DNA of 64,000 bases from Cryptomeria japonica. Lineage: Eukaryota; Streptophyta; Pinopsida; Cupressales; Cupressaceae. Below, in pieces: positions 35,753 through 48,120 of the stretch (position 1 is its first letter; the number at the start of each line of letters is the position of its first letter). The stretch is from contig NC_081405.1 of assembly GCF_030272615.1 (NCBI RefSeq), positions 157,717,954-157,781,953 of the forward strand, given 5' to 3'. The notes beneath the pieces are model-generated. The model did no database searches. It saw only the letters and a program-made list of their open reading frames with translations, and had not been told where the DNA came from. Position numbers and translations under genes: made by a program.

Positions 35753-35816
35753 TTCCAAGATTTGGGAAGAAGCCAACATATGACACACTGAATCGGTAGG
35801 AGAGAATAGTTTAAGG

Positions 35817-38095
35817 ATGGTGACCAATGCAGAGATAGAAAATAAGGTAGAAGACCAAGAAGAAGAAAATAGGCTCCTTAGAGAAAGATTACTACAACTA
35901 GAGAGAAAACTAGACGTAGTTGAAGATAAAACTCAGAAAGTGACAATCAAGGTCAATGAGGGGAAGGGCAGAGAAGTTGTAGAAGAGGATAGGACTCCTA
36001 AACCAGACCCTATTCTACTTGAAGAACCTTTTGCTAAAGCAATTAAAGCCTTAGGAGGAAAATACCTAGAAGGAGTGCCACTTTGTTGTGGAAAAATGGA
36101 GCCCGAGGTAGTCCTGGAATGGATAGAGGGATTGGAGAACCACTTTGAATGTGATGGAATCAGTGAGGAACAAAAGGTAAAGGTGGCCAAGTCTAGATTG
36201 AGAGGGGCAGCATTGACTTGGTGGAAATTTATTCAAGAAGAGAGATAAAAAGAGGGCAAGAACTCCATAGCTACTTGGAAGGGCATGTTAGCCAGGGCGA
36301 AAGAGGCATACATCCCTGAAGATTATGAAATCCAGTTGCACAAGAGGAGACAAAATTTGAGGCAAAGAGACTTGGATGTGAGCAGCTATACTGAGGAATT
36401 TCAGAAGTTGTATCTGAGATCAAGGTAGCCAGATACTTAAATGGCTTGAGATGGAATATTCAAGAGGAATTAAGCTTGTTATGCCACAACACCATGCACA
36501 AGTGCTATCAGTTGGCATTAAAAGTGGAGGAAAAAAGAAAGAAGAAACAAGAACAAAGAAACATAGGCAGAGGTAGGGGAAGAGATGGCAGAGGTTAGAG
36601 AGGTAGTTTTGGTGGAAGGGAATCCAAGTTGGTTGAGCAAAGTGGGGATTCCAATAGCAAGAGCAACTATAGAGGAAGGGGATATAGCAACTCTAGTAGA
36701 GGAAGGTCTAGTGGACCAGGAAGAGGGTCCTATTTTGCCACCATGAAGTGCTACAGCTGCCATCAACTTGGACACCCGGCCTATAGGTTCCCTGAGAAGT
36801 ATTCTTCATCCCAAGGAGGTGAGAGGAGAGTAAATTATGCTCAAGAGGATGCAACAAACATGAAGGATTCAGAAGTAAGCTTGGATTCAAATGTTGGAGA
36901 GAACCTCATGATAAGGAGAGTCTTGATCAAAGAACCGGTTAAGGAGGAACCTAACCAAAGGAGATCCTTGTTCAAAATAAAATGTAAGATCATGGGAAAG
37001 GTATGTAGAGTGGTAGTGGATTCAGGATCCACAAACAACATAGTGTTAGAGGAAGCGACGAGTAAGCTCAATTTGCCAAGAATACCACATAGTGATCCCT
37101 ATAGAGTTACATGGCTCAACAAGGGGCAACATGTTCTTGTAAATGAACAAACTTGGGCTGAGTTCACCATTGGAGGTTACAAAGACAAAATATTGTGTGA
37201 TATCTTGCCCATGGATGCTTTCCACATACTCCTAGGTAGGCCATGACAGTTTGACAGAAAGGTAATACATCATGGAGAGAATAATGCTTATACCTTCCAA
37301 AAGGATGGAACCACCTACAAAATCCAGTTCATAGGAGACCAAGTAGAGTGCATATCCAAAGGTCCTAATGTGCTACTAGATGGTGAGAAAGAGTTCATAT
37401 ACACACTCAAGGAGGGAGAAGGAATGGGGTTTGCCATTGTTGTGAAGCCAAAAGAGGACAACAAGGAGAAGAAGGTGAGCATTCCTAAAGAAGTGCAACA
37501 GGTTCTAAATCAGTTTGAGGACATTACTAGTGATGGAACACCAACTACATTGCCTCCTCAACATGCCATAAGTCATCAAATTGAATTTATACCCAAAGCT
37601 TGTTTACCCAATAAGGAAGCTTATAAAATGACACCGGATGAAAACAAGGAGATAGCCAAGCAAATACAAGAACTCCTAGATAGTGGAATAATCAGGAAGA
37701 GTATCAGTCCATGTGCAGTACCCACCATTTTGGCTCCAAAGAAGGGAGGTACTTGGAGACTTTTCACTGACTCTAGAGCCATAAACCGGATTACTATTAG
37801 ATATAGATTTCCCATCCCAAGAATTGAAGACTTGATGGATTGTTTGGGGGGTGCTAAATACTTCACCAAGATAGATCTCAAGAGTGGTTCTCACCAAATC
37901 AGAATAAAGGAGGGTGTTGAATGGAAGACAACCTTCAAGACTACAAAAGGACTCTATGAATGGCTTGTTATGCCATTTAGACTCACAAACGATGCTAGCA
38001 CATTCATGAGACTCATGAATGAAGTACTCAAGGACTGCATTGGTAAATTTGTTGTTGTTCACTTAGATGACATCTTAATTTTTAGCAAGTTTAAA
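35817..38095 (+). pseudogene. Chromovirus gag-protease-RT (5' half), decayed
   Basis: From the ATG at 35817 the gag has a coiled-coil-like charged N-terminus and a Retrotrans_gag core (EVVLEWIEGLENHFECDG, ALTWWKF). A stop at 36246-36248 and a frameshift near 36420 follow. The zinc knuckle reads CYSCHQLGHPAYRFP, with Arg in place of the last Cys. The protease site is VVVDSGSTNNIV. LLGRP is followed by a stop where the family has Trp. RT runs from about 37490, with LKSGSHQIRIKEG and VVVHLDDILIFS, where the usual Tyr before LDD is His. The sequence breaks off at 38095 after FSKF. Confidence 0.9.
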
Positions 38096-38100
38096 CTAAC

Positions 38101-38713
38101 CAAATTGAAAATACAATTCAAACCTGAAAATAAACTAACAAAATTTCTCCCTGAGCACTAAAAGAACATATACAAAACCGCAAGAAAATAACAACAATGC
38201 AATCAATCCATTAGGTACAGATTGCTGCTCTAATTCTTGGAAAATGTTATGTAAAAGTCAAAAAAATGGTCTCCAATTTGTATTCCAATCTATTCCAGCG
38301 ATTAAACAAACTCATTACATTCATTCTTAGGGATTTTATATTCCATTTTTGTCCTAACTACCTCTCCATCGGTTTCCTAACCAACCCTTTGCTCAAAAAT
38401 GCAAAAAGCTGCTCAACGTTGCAAAAAGTTGTCAAACAACTTTGACAACTTTTGCCAAAAAGTGCATTTTTGCCTTACATGCTTTGTTTTCTCCTCAAAA
38501 CCATCTAGGATTACTAAAAATCATTACATTAACATGTTTGAATTCCAAACAACGCTATTCAAGGCATTTTTCATCTAAATGCAAGATTTTGCCATTTTAG
38601 GCTTACAAAGGCTTACAAGACAAAATTGAGCAAATGCATTGTCGTAAGGACATTAAACCTACCAAATCATTAAAAAAATATATCAAGACCTAAGAGAAGA
38701 CTCTTATTCACCA
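38101..38713 (-). repeat. Chromovirus LTR piece, inverted
   Basis: It is the reverse complement of roughly the first 600 bp of the LTR at 43146-44621. On the minus strand it starts TGGTGAATAAGAG at 38713 and is cut near 38101. About 5 filler bases (CTAAC) separate it from the RT end. It is best read as the truncated 3' LTR of the minus-strand half. Confidence 0.85.
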
Positions 38714-38775
38714 CTCGAAACCAAACTATGAACAAACACACCAAAATAAAGAAGTTTGACTCAAAACTGATGGTA

Positions 38776-40195
38776 TGATGAAAGAATAAGTATTCGGTAG
38801 AATACTGAGAGTGGGGGGGGGTGCGAATCAGTGTATTGAAAAATTGATACAAATTTCCCAAACTAAAAATCAGTCAAACAAAGTAAACATATCTCAGTCA
38901 AGATCAATATTCATAAGAATACTTGACATCAACCGGTTTGACTGTTATGACAACTTTAACAATAAACAACTTCAATCTTGTGAATATCAACAATGCTTAA
39001 TCATAACTCAACATATTCATCTCTCAATGCTTCTACTTAACATGCCTTATCAAAAATTAACCATATCAACAAATAATATCACATCCACAAAAACATTCAC
39101 CACTTGACACAAATGTTTATATGTGGTAAACCCAAATAGGTAAAAACCATGGTGAGATGAGACTCACAAGGATAGCTATCTGAACTCTTTTGAAGTTCGC
39201 CCTATTAGGAGCCAAGCCTGTTAAAGCTTTACAATAAGTCCTATTAAGAACTAATTCCGGTTAGGAATCACTCGGTTAAGGGATTTACAAATATGCCTTG
39301 ATTAAAAACACAATACCCTGTTAGGAGTAACCTCGTTGGAGGATTTAAAAATCCAAGATAATGGACCACCTTGTTAGAGGATTTAATGAGTAACCAAGCT
39401 CGTTAGAGATTACCCGGTTAAGGGATATTACTTCTTCTTTAATTGTTAGAAAATAACAGGTTTTCTTGATCTATCTAAGTAGCACTACATTTGCTTGATC
39501 AGATCCTTCTATGCTTCAATCTGCCTTCACTCAAAGTGCAGATCCATTCACTGGTTGGGCAACTACACACTCAACAGATTTTCTACCAATCTTGCCAAAA
39601 ACCTTTACAACAACTTCATCAATCTTAAAATAGAAATCAATTAGGTCAGTAACACAACAAAAACCTAATTCTCATCATCAAGATTACAAACAAGTCGGTA
39701 CAATCTTGACCGTTAGAAATCCTGACAATCTCTTCACATTCTTCAAGAAAAGTCCAACCACTCCATGATCACTGCTTCATAGGACTTTGTAACTCATTAC
39801 ACACTATGTATTAGATGCAATCCACTTTGCTCCTTCCCTAGACAAGAACAAACGTGCCAAAACAATTTGAACATATCCTCATTCAATGATCACACATGTC
39901 TTCATCATTACCGCTCATCAGATAATAAACCAACAAACTTGATCATTTAGGGTTTAAAAACTCATAGGGTTTACCAGTTACAATACATAGAAAGGTTTAA
40001 CCCTTTACACCGATTCAGCGGTTTATCTCACAAACTTAACATACAGGTTTAGAACATCTTCCACAAAGCTCTCTTTATGGGTTACTAGCCAATATAAAAA
40101 ACAACAATATCGAAAATAACATAAATACCATTACCGGTTCAATTGACATCAATGACAACATATAATTAATGCAATCTCTATGCAAAATACCAACA
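38776..40195 (-). repeat. Copia-type LTR inserted in the chromovirus 3' region
   Basis: On the minus strand it starts TGTTGGTATTTTGC (40195) and ends CTTATTCTTTCATCA (about 38776), with the late signature CTCTCAGTATTCTACCG that parallels the 3' ends of copia B LTRs (CTCTCAGTAATAACC). ACCGGT and GGTTAAGG motifs recur. No internal region is attached, so it behaves as a solo LTR, but flanks TGGTA and TACTC do not match, so borders or target duplication are uncertain. Confidence 0.65.
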
Positions 40196-40254
40196 TACTC
40201 AAAATACCAACCAAAACTAGCTCAAAACTAGGCGCTTTCGCACCATACTTCCCC

Positions 40255-41799
40255 AAAGAAAAGAAGTCAAGTGACTCCTTGAGGCAACAAAGAAAATGGA
40301 CCTTCATGCTTAGAGAAGTCTGCCTCAGGTATCCACGTAGCCTTTGATGCTAGAAGGTGCTGCCACTTGACCAAGTGCTCCATGTAGGTGGTATGACTTA
40401 TTTTCTTCAAAATTCTAGAATCTAACACCTTCTTTGCTTGGGGAATGGGTGCAACTGGTAAGGGCAGGTCTGAAAATTCTTGAGAGACCTCTGAAACTCT
40501 GCTATCTTCTGCTAGAAGTGTGCCCTTATACTACACCAAATATGCCACATTGAAAATGGGTGACAAAGCCATATCACCGGGTAAGTCTACCTTGTATGCA
40601 TTGTTGCCATACTTGGCCAAAACTTTGCAAGGACCTATCCTCCTCATTTTAAGCTTACTAGGGACACCTTTTTGAAGTCCTACCTTGTTCAAATGAACCA
40701 TCATCATGTCACCAATAGAAAATTGGATATCTTTCCTTTTCTCATCCACTTTGTCTTTGATCTTTTGAGTAGTGTCTAATAGGGCTGTCCTAACCTGCTC
40801 ATGAACCTCTTGCATTGATTGAGCCATGTCTAAGGAATGTCCACTCTTCTGTCCCATCTTTCTCACACCTCTAAGCTCCAAAAATCCTCTAGGATGAATT
40901 CCATACACCACCTCAAATGGACTTTTACCAGTGGACCTATTCACACTATCATTGCAGGCAAACTCAGCTTGATGGATGATCTGATCCCAAGCTTGAACAT
41001 ACTCTTTTGTTATGCATCTAAGTAGATTCTCAAGTGTTCTATTGACCACCTCAGTTTCACCATACATTTGGGGATGATAGGCTGAATGGAAAGACAAATT
41101 AGTACCTAATCTTTGCCACAAAGTCTTCCAAAAATGACCAATAAACTTTGCATCCCTATCTGACACAATGCTGATAGGTAAACCATGAATTCTAATAACC
41201 TCTTTGAAAAACAAGTGAGCAATGTGGCTGGCATCATGAGTGACCTTGCATGGATAAAAATGAGCCATCTTACTAAACCTATCTACCACAACATAGATGC
41301 TATCAAAACCTGATTTGGTTTTTGGCAAACCAACCACAAATTCCATACTTACACACTCCCATGGCCGGTTGGGAATAGGTAAAGGTTGATAAAGACCAGC
41401 ATTGGAAGATGTACCCTTAGCTCTTTGGCAAACCACACATTTCTCCACATATCTTTTGATATCTTTTTGCATTTTAGGCCAAAAGTAGAATCTTTGGACA
41501 AGTTCCAAAGTCTTGTTCAAACCAAAATGTCCACTCAAACATCCATTATGCTTCTCTTGCATCAAGTTTTCCCTTATAGACCCTTTAGGCACACATAGCT
41601 ATCCTCCTTTGAACAAAATTTGATCTTGCAAGGTGTAATTTGCATATTCACTGTGAAAATGGTTTCCAAAACCTTGGCAAACCTTGTGGGCAACAACAAA
41701 ATCTTCATCTTCTTCATACAAATTCTTGAAGCTATCTACTCCAATATTTTTTAGCTACACTTCTTGCACTGTTAGTAACCTCCTAATCAATGCATCAAC
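40255..41799 (-). pseudogene. Chromovirus integrase with chromodomain
   Basis: The integrase zinc domain shows HFGLNKTLELVQRFYFWPKM and CVVCQRAKG. The catalytic core has PWECVSMEFVVGLP, where the first Asp is Glu, an intact second Asp in VSDRDAKF, and an intact Glu in GETEVVNRTLE. The frame is open from 41592 to 40531. After a stop the C-terminus continues with a chromodomain reading SRILKKISHTTYMEHLVKW and ATWIPEADFSKHE (about 40465-40290), which targets integration to modified chromatin in this family. The chromodomain defines it as a chromovirus. The Asp-to-Glu change and the stop argue against activity. Confidence 0.9.
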
Positions 41800-43137
41800 T
41801 ACCTTATTACATTATCCTTTCTTGTGTTTGATGGTAAAGTTATATGATTGCAAATACTCTACCCATTTAATATGCCTATGGTTTGACTTTTCTTGAGAAT
41901 TAAGAAAGCTAAGAGCTTGATTATCAGTGTAAACCACAAATTCCTTAGGTGGAAAATAATTCCTCCATTTCCTAAGTGATTAGACAAGTGCATACAATTC
42001 CAAATCATAGGAGGAATACCTTTTCTTTGTATCATTGAGTTTCTCACTGAAGAAGGCAACCGGTCTATTGTCTTGACTCAAAACTATTCGAATCGCTATG
42101 TTGCTTGCATCACATTCAATTGTGAAGAGTTTGTTAAAGCTTGGTAGGATAAGTACCGATTGAGTAGCCACCTTTGTCTTCAGGAGATCAAAACCTCTTT
42201 GTGCTTCCTTTGTCCATACAAACTTTCTTCTCACACCTCCCTTGATTGTCTCAAGCATGGGTGCACATATTTCACCGAACCCTCTGATGAACATTCTATA
42301 AAACTGAGCCAAGCCATGGAAACTTATCACTTCGCTTGCTGTCCTAGGTGTAGGCCAAATGATTATGGCTTCTAGCTTAGAGTTATCCATCTTCAAATCA
42401 CTTCTTGAGACTACAAACCCAAGATACACCAATTCTTGTTTCATAAACTCACATTTCTCCAAATTGATGGTTAGTTGTTCATCACATAATTTACTCAAGA
42501 TAATTTCTATATGCTTAAGATGCTCATCTTTAAACTTGCTAAAAATTAAGATGTCATCTAAGTAAACAAAAATAAATTTACCAATGTAGTCATTGAGTAC
42601 TTCATTCACAAGTCTCATGAATTTGCTAGGGGCATTTGTGAGTCCAAATGGCATAACAAGCCATTCATAGAGTCCTTTTGTAGTCTTGAAGGCTGTCTTC
42701 CATTCATCACCCTCCTTTATTCTGATTTGGTGATAACCACTCTTGAGATCTATCTTGGTGAAGTATTTAGAACCTCCCAAAAAATCCATCAAGTCTTCAA
42801 TTCTTGGGATGGGAAATCTATATCTGATAGTAATCCGGTTTATGGCTCTAGAGTCAGTGCGAAGTTTCCAAGTACCTCCCTTCTTTGGAGCCAAAACAGT
42901 GGGTACTGCACATGGACTGATACTCTTCTTGATTAGTCCATTATCTAGGAGTTCTTGTATTTTCTTGGATATATCCTTGTTTTGATCCGGTGTCATGTTA
43001 TAAGCTACCTTATTGGGTAAAGAAGCTCTGGGTATAAAGTCAATTTGATGACTTATGGCGCATTGAGGAGGCAATGTAGTTGGTGTTTCATCACTAGATG
43101 ATGTCCTCAAATTGATTTAGAACCTTCTGCACTTATT
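41800..43137 (-). pseudogene. Chromovirus RT and RNase H (3' half)
   Basis: The frame 41980-43110 holds the whole RT core: SPCAVPTVLAPKKGGTW, LKSGYHQIRIKEGDEW, MPFGLTNAPSKFM and FVYLDDILIFSKF, followed by the thumb (HGLAQFYRMFIRGFGEI) and RNase H (FTIECDASNIAIRIVLSQ to RYSSYDLELYALV). Stops interrupt the RNase H tail. The 5' end is abrupt: text corresponding to KVLNQFED lies at about 43137, next to a plus-orientation LTR. It overlaps in sequence with RT of the plus-strand half (37490-38095). Confidence 0.9.
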
Positions 43138-43145
43138 TATTGGAG

Positions 43146-44621
43146 TGGTGAATAAGAGTCTTCTCTTAGGTCTTCATATGTTTTTGTAATGCTTTGGTAG
43201 GTTGAATGTCCTTGGGACAATGCATTTGCTCAATTTTGTCTTGTAAGCCTTTGTAAGCCTAAAATGGCAAAATCTTTCATTTAGATGAAAAATGCCTTGA
43301 ATATCCTTGTTTGAAATTGGGAAATGTTAATGGTTTTTAGTCATCCTAGATAGTTTTGAGGAGAAAACAAAGCATGTAAGACAAAAATACACTTTTTGGC
43401 AAAAGTTGTCAAAGTTGCTTCACAACTTTTTGCAACTTTTTGCATTTTTGAGCAAAGGGTTGGTTAGGAAACCGATGGAGAGTTAGTTAGGAAAAAAATG
43501 GAATATAAAATCCCTAAGAATGAATGTAATGAGGTTGTTGAACGCCTGGAGTAGATTGGAATACAAATTGGAGACCATTTTTTTGAGTTTTACATAGCAT
43601 TTTTGAAGAATTAGAGCAACAATCCATACCTAATGGATTGATTGCATTTATGTTATTTTCTTGTTGTTTTGTATATGTTATTGTAGTTATTAGGGAGCAA
43701 TTTGGTTAGTTTATTTGCATGTTTGAATTGAGTTTTCAATTTTGCAAGCTCTCGGCCTGAGTAAGGGTTTGAGAGGCCCAAACATGGTTCCAGCTTGACG
43801 TCCTTTGATTTCTTCTCAATAGCCTCTGGGAATCAAGCCATGTAGCCTTTGTACAATGTATATAAATTTTATTTTCCTTTGGAGGTCACTGAAAGGCCAA
43901 TGAGCATCATTTCCTAGGCAAGCTCAGTCATAGCCCGATTAGGAAATGAATGAGTTTATGCAAGTGTTTGCAGAAATGAGAAGGGTTGGACTTGAAGAGT
44001 GTTTGGGATGAACAAGTGATTTGTGGAAAATCATATGTGTGAGTTTGGAGGTGTGGAAGATCAAGGAAGACACCCAACCCTTGGAAAAAGATCAAAACAA
44101 GCCTAAAACAAGCATTTCTCGAGTTTCGTACCTGTACGGTCAGACTGAGATTCCTCACCTCATAAATTGGAAAGTACTTCCTAAAGGGTATCCTGACCAG
44201 CAAAGATTTTGTATGGGTCTTTGGAGAAATTATGAGAAAATCCACAAAAACTGGTTAGGTAGGGTTAATTGGGGCTCTAGGGCTACTAGGCCTAGAAAAA
44301 AAGAAAAGGAAGGAGTGATGGGGAAATGAATCAAACCCTCACTCAAAACAAGTTGATTATCCTTGAAAAACATCACAAACATCTACTACAACCTCTACAA
44401 GCATTTTTTAGGAGTTTAAGAGTGGAAGGTTGGATTTACCCTTGTGAATCTCAACCATGCTTGAGCAACCAGTGAGCACATCTTGATTGGGAGCACTCTT
44501 AGAGAGTTGAGTTGTCTAAATTGATTATTAGACCAAATGAAAAATGAATGAAGCCCACTAGGACAACACCTGACTTCCCTTAAATAAGGAATTAACTCTC
44601 TTTGATGATACCTTCCCATCA
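43146..44621 (+). repeat. Full-length chromovirus LTR
   Basis: It runs from TGGTGAATAAGAG to CCCATCA, 1,476 bp, and matches both other LTR copies. A TATA box (TATATAAA) is at about 43862-43869. It is not followed by a primer site, so it is in 3' LTR position or solo. It abuts the minus-strand RT on its left. Confidence 0.85.
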
Positions 44622-45378
44622 ATCAACAACTGGGCCAACATATGTCATTTAGGTCTTCATCAACACCACCCGAGACATAAACACCACATTCCATGCTACC
44701 AAGGCTAATGCAATGATCTTCCACCTCATTGTCTTACATAACATGAAAATACCTGTTAGCATACATATCGGTAACATCCTTTACATACCGTTTTCTTATA
44801 CCGGTCCATCATCACTACTAGAGAACCTTCTTGTAACTCCTGACACTTTGTTTTACTATGCTTCAGATTCCAATTGTTAATATCCATCTACCAACACAAC
44901 AGTGGTGATACATCTTTGATCTGTAGGTGTGTAGCCAAGGCTTCATCTACACACACTTAAGTTTTCATTTTCATTCTTCATACTGACAACAATTTGTTCT
45001 TCCTTGTGTCCTCTTCCATTGAGGGGGTGAATGATAAGGTTAGTGTGTAACTCCCCCTAAGGTCTTGCATCTCCTTTAGGAATTAGTAGATATTACCTGT
45101 GCATTGAATGCACATTACTGGTCCATTGTTTTCTTCCTCCACACCTTCTTGGTCTCATTCTTCTTCCTATTTTTCAGATATGGGAGCAGGTCTTACCTGC
45201 TTCTGCTGATGGGTCCTTTCATTTCCAGACTCTACATCACAACCAGAAGTAGTGCTATAGTAGCACACAATATCCATCCCAACCTCATGATTGGGGAACC
45301 TTCTATCATGCCAGTTTGACCAGCTTCTCTTGGTCATGTTGTTGTGACTGGCAACCAGAACCAGTGGACCTCTTGAAC
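44622..45378 (-). mobile_element. Copia A region between gag and 3' end (no pol)
   Basis: On the minus strand, text follows the third zinc knuckle and shows several broken frames and one GGGGGAG box (plus-strand CTCCCCCTAAGG near 45052), but no protease, integrase or RT motif. The element therefore seems to lack pol, either by deletion or as a nonautonomous derivative. Confidence 0.55.
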
Positions 45379-46935
45379 CTACAAGGACATTTCTCCTTTG
45401 GTTCCATGCAGGTCTCTAACTTCCATATGCTCTATATTCATTTTTATGTTGAGCATAGCTGCTATACCGGTTGTCATATGACATAACTTTCCCGTTCCTG
45501 CATTCATGACTTCTATGCCCAAATCCATTGCAATTATAACATACATAATTTGCACTTCTGGAGGCAGCAAATGGACTCATCTTATTATGCATGGGAGAAG
45601 ATCTGTGCATGTTTCTACAACTTGACATACTATGACCATTAGCATTACATCTTGGACAAATAACATTCTTATTTCTAGACCTCTTTATACATTCATCTGC
45701 CCTATGACCATAGTCTTTGCAAGAGAAGAAGTAGTCGGTAAATGATGGCATATGACTTACAAAGTTATTCTGCCATGAATGAGGATATATTACCGGTTTA
45801 GTATGCCCATTTCTTCTTCTTTTGGGATGCATCTTAGATTGTCCATGCTCTGCAACTCTTCCATCTGATCTCTTCTTTTCCCACACTTACTTTGTCTTAT
45901 GGGTGGTAGCATTTCGTTGTCTTCTACCGGTATGAGGTCTTCTTTGTTGTCTTCTCATGTTCTTGCTTCTGGTGAAGCTGCCTTCTCCCATCTTCCCTTT
46001 TCTTTTGGGATCTGCAGTGTTCCTTCTTCTTGCAACACCGGTCCTCATGCTTGTCTTGAAGTGTTCACTGGTTGTGGTTAGATCTACCTTCTTCCGGGGA
46101 GGATTTCTAACTGTGAAGGTTTGTCCCTTGTTTTCTCCATTTGAGTAGACAAACATAATGTCATTATGGGGGACATTCTTTCTAGTGGGGCATTCATCGA
46201 CACCACAACCTAATTCTTCAGTGTCCTTGATAGGCTTTTTATTTTTCAACATTTTGTCCAAGGCATCAATGCTGCCATCAAACTTGATTCTTACCTTGGG
46301 CTCATCCTGATATTTTCAAGGTCATTTCAGAGAACCTCCATTTCTCCAAGCAGCTCTTGATAATCTTTATCTTTTACCTCTAGCTCAGATGCTAGATCTT
46401 TACATCGACACTCCTTGGTGTCTTCTTCTTGAGTCTTCAACTCTGAGATACATTTCTCAGATTCTTCAAGGCATTTTATCAACTGGTTCTGCTTCACTAT
46501 TGCAACATTCTTGAATAACTTGTACTCATTCCTCACTCTACTAAGTTCTTCGAGTGCACTTACAAGCTCTCCTTCAAGATAAACTTCTACTTCCTCTTCT
46601 TCTTCACCTTCACTATCACTGCCAAACACATCTTTCCGATAGGAGTGATTTGCATGATCATTTTCAAATGTGTGACTCTCATCTTCAAATTCATGAGCCA
46701 TGAAGAGGTGGGTTCCTTCATCATCATTGTTGCGGCTGCTGGCAAATTCGCCTTCATCATCTGCAAATACATGAGATGCATTTCTCATTCTATCATCACA
46801 AGCCGGTTCTACATGAGATATGATAGATTGCAACAAATTAGCAAGGCTTTTCCTATAAGAGATTGTTACAATAGAATCTTTTGGCCTTGCGATCAATTTC
46901 TCAAGCTATTTTTATTTTTTTTCTATTTGCCTTAA
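45379..46935 (-). pseudogene. Copia A gag with three zinc knuckles
   Basis: The frame 46327-46896 is an acidic, coiled-coil-like mid-gag (DSEGEEEEEVEVYLEGELV, ELSRVRNEYKLFKNVA). The frame 45887-46261 is basic. The frame 45416-45886 carries three zinc knuckles: SCKDYGHRADEC (first Cys replaced by Phe), CPRCNANGHSMSSC and CYNCNGFGHRSHEC. The gag N-terminus is missing at about 46935. The layout resembles long copia gags of plants. Frames are interrupted by stops. Confidence 0.7.
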
Positions 46936-47851
46936 TATATTTTCTTGTGTATCTACAAGATGTCTAGGGATTGCAAGAGGTTTTTGATGTGCTTATTCTT
47001 CAAGAAGGCCTTCTTGAGGAGGTGATTGGGAGTTTTCAACATTTTGTGGTGGAATCTCAATTCTTGCAAATTAAAAGGAATTCTAATTAAAAAACCTAGT
47101 TTAATATACAACACAATAAAAAATTTACACAAAGAAATAAAAAATACACACCTCTTCGACCCCCTCAGTGTCAATGGTGACATTTTGATAAATAATTGAC
47201 AACTTCAAGGGAAAAATCTACCTTCTTCCTTTGGTGAGCACAAATTAGAGGAGCATAAAAATGTAGAAGAAGTGGGTTTTCAATACAATGAATATGCAAA
47301 TTATGAACTTTTTTTAAAAAACTTGGGTGAGTGAACTTGGCATGTGCCAAATAGACTCAATTTAAAAAAACAAACTTTGACACCTTTTTGGCACCACAAA
47401 TTGGTGCATATACCTTTACATACTGTCATGATTTTATTTCTTCCTAAGGGAAGGAATATTGTTTGACACATTAGACCATCTTCAACATTAATTGTCAAGC
47501 ATCCACCATCAATGTAGGAGACTCTAATTTGAGGGGGATGCATGGTCTTTCTTCTTCTTCTTCTCTCTTATAGGGGGATTTTTTCTTGCATGAGGTTTTT
47601 CCTTCTCATTCTTCATTGAGATTATTTCATTTTCATCTCTCTTTCCAATAAGGTTTTTTATCCCATATGATTGTCTCCTTTTCTGTATTTGTGAGATATA
47701 ATATCACATTGTATTTGTACCTAAGCACCTAAATGACCAAGTAGCCAAGGCTCATATTTACGTCATCACTTTTGCAATTGTGGACATTCTCCCCAAGTTG
47801 CACTTAAGGGGTGTGTTGATGTGTAAGGGATGTTTTACCTAGCTATTTCAT
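46936..47851. other. Uncharacterised, no supported gene
   Basis: An 80-codon minus ORF (47301-47543) starting MHPPQIRVSYIDGG and a 76-codon ORF (46953-47183) have no recognisable motif. The sequence before the TRIM element (47700-47850) has no further structure. Confidence 0.4.
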
Positions 47852-48120
47852 TGTTGACTTGGTAAGCACCTCCTTCGGGATTCATGACATGTGCTTCCTC
47901 CCGCCTCTCGTGGATCTATGTCTCTGGCCACTCTCCCCTTCATTGACAACTCAAGATTTTGGCGTAATGGCATCGATGATTCCAATAATTGGTATCAGAG
48001 CGTTGGGTTACGGGTTTGAATCCTAGAAGGCCTCTTTCATTTTGATGGTGCGAAACCCTAAGTCAATGCTGAGGGGGAGATTGTTGACTTCATCAGCACC
48101 TCCTTCGGTATTCACGACAT
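47852..48120 (+). mobile_element. TRIM/SMART-like miniature LTR element, 3' truncated
   Basis: The left LTR is 47852-47984 (TGTTGACTTGGTAAGCACC to TTCCA). It is followed by an initiator-Met primer site (TGGTATCAGAGCG at 47990), a noncoding interior of about 90 bases, a polypurine tract (GAGGGGGAGAT, 48071-48081) and the start of a second LTR (TGTTGACTTCATCAGCACC at 48082), cut after 39 bases at 48120 where the copia B LTR begins. No coding capacity is present, so it would need enzymes in trans. The size matches miniature LTR elements known in plants. Confidence 0.8.

Larger units (their letters stand above)
34535..44621. mobile_element. Rearranged chromovirus-type Ty3/gypsy complex
   Basis: The complex consists of a plus-strand half (LTR, primer site, gag, protease, first part of RT, 34535-38095), then an inverted LTR piece (38101-38713), a 3' region split by a copia-type LTR, and a minus-strand half (chromodomain, integrase, RNase H, RT, 40255-43137), closed by a full plus-orientation LTR (43146-44621). 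The two pol pieces overlap in RT, so this is not a simple inversion of one element. No matching target duplication was found at the outer ends. Confidence 0.8.

Noticed and set aside
43146-44621. LTR start joined to RT as evidence of integrase-mediated self-integration
   Set aside because: The LTR is not followed by a primer site on its inner side, and GAG is shared before both LTR starts, so a repair junction is at least as likely.
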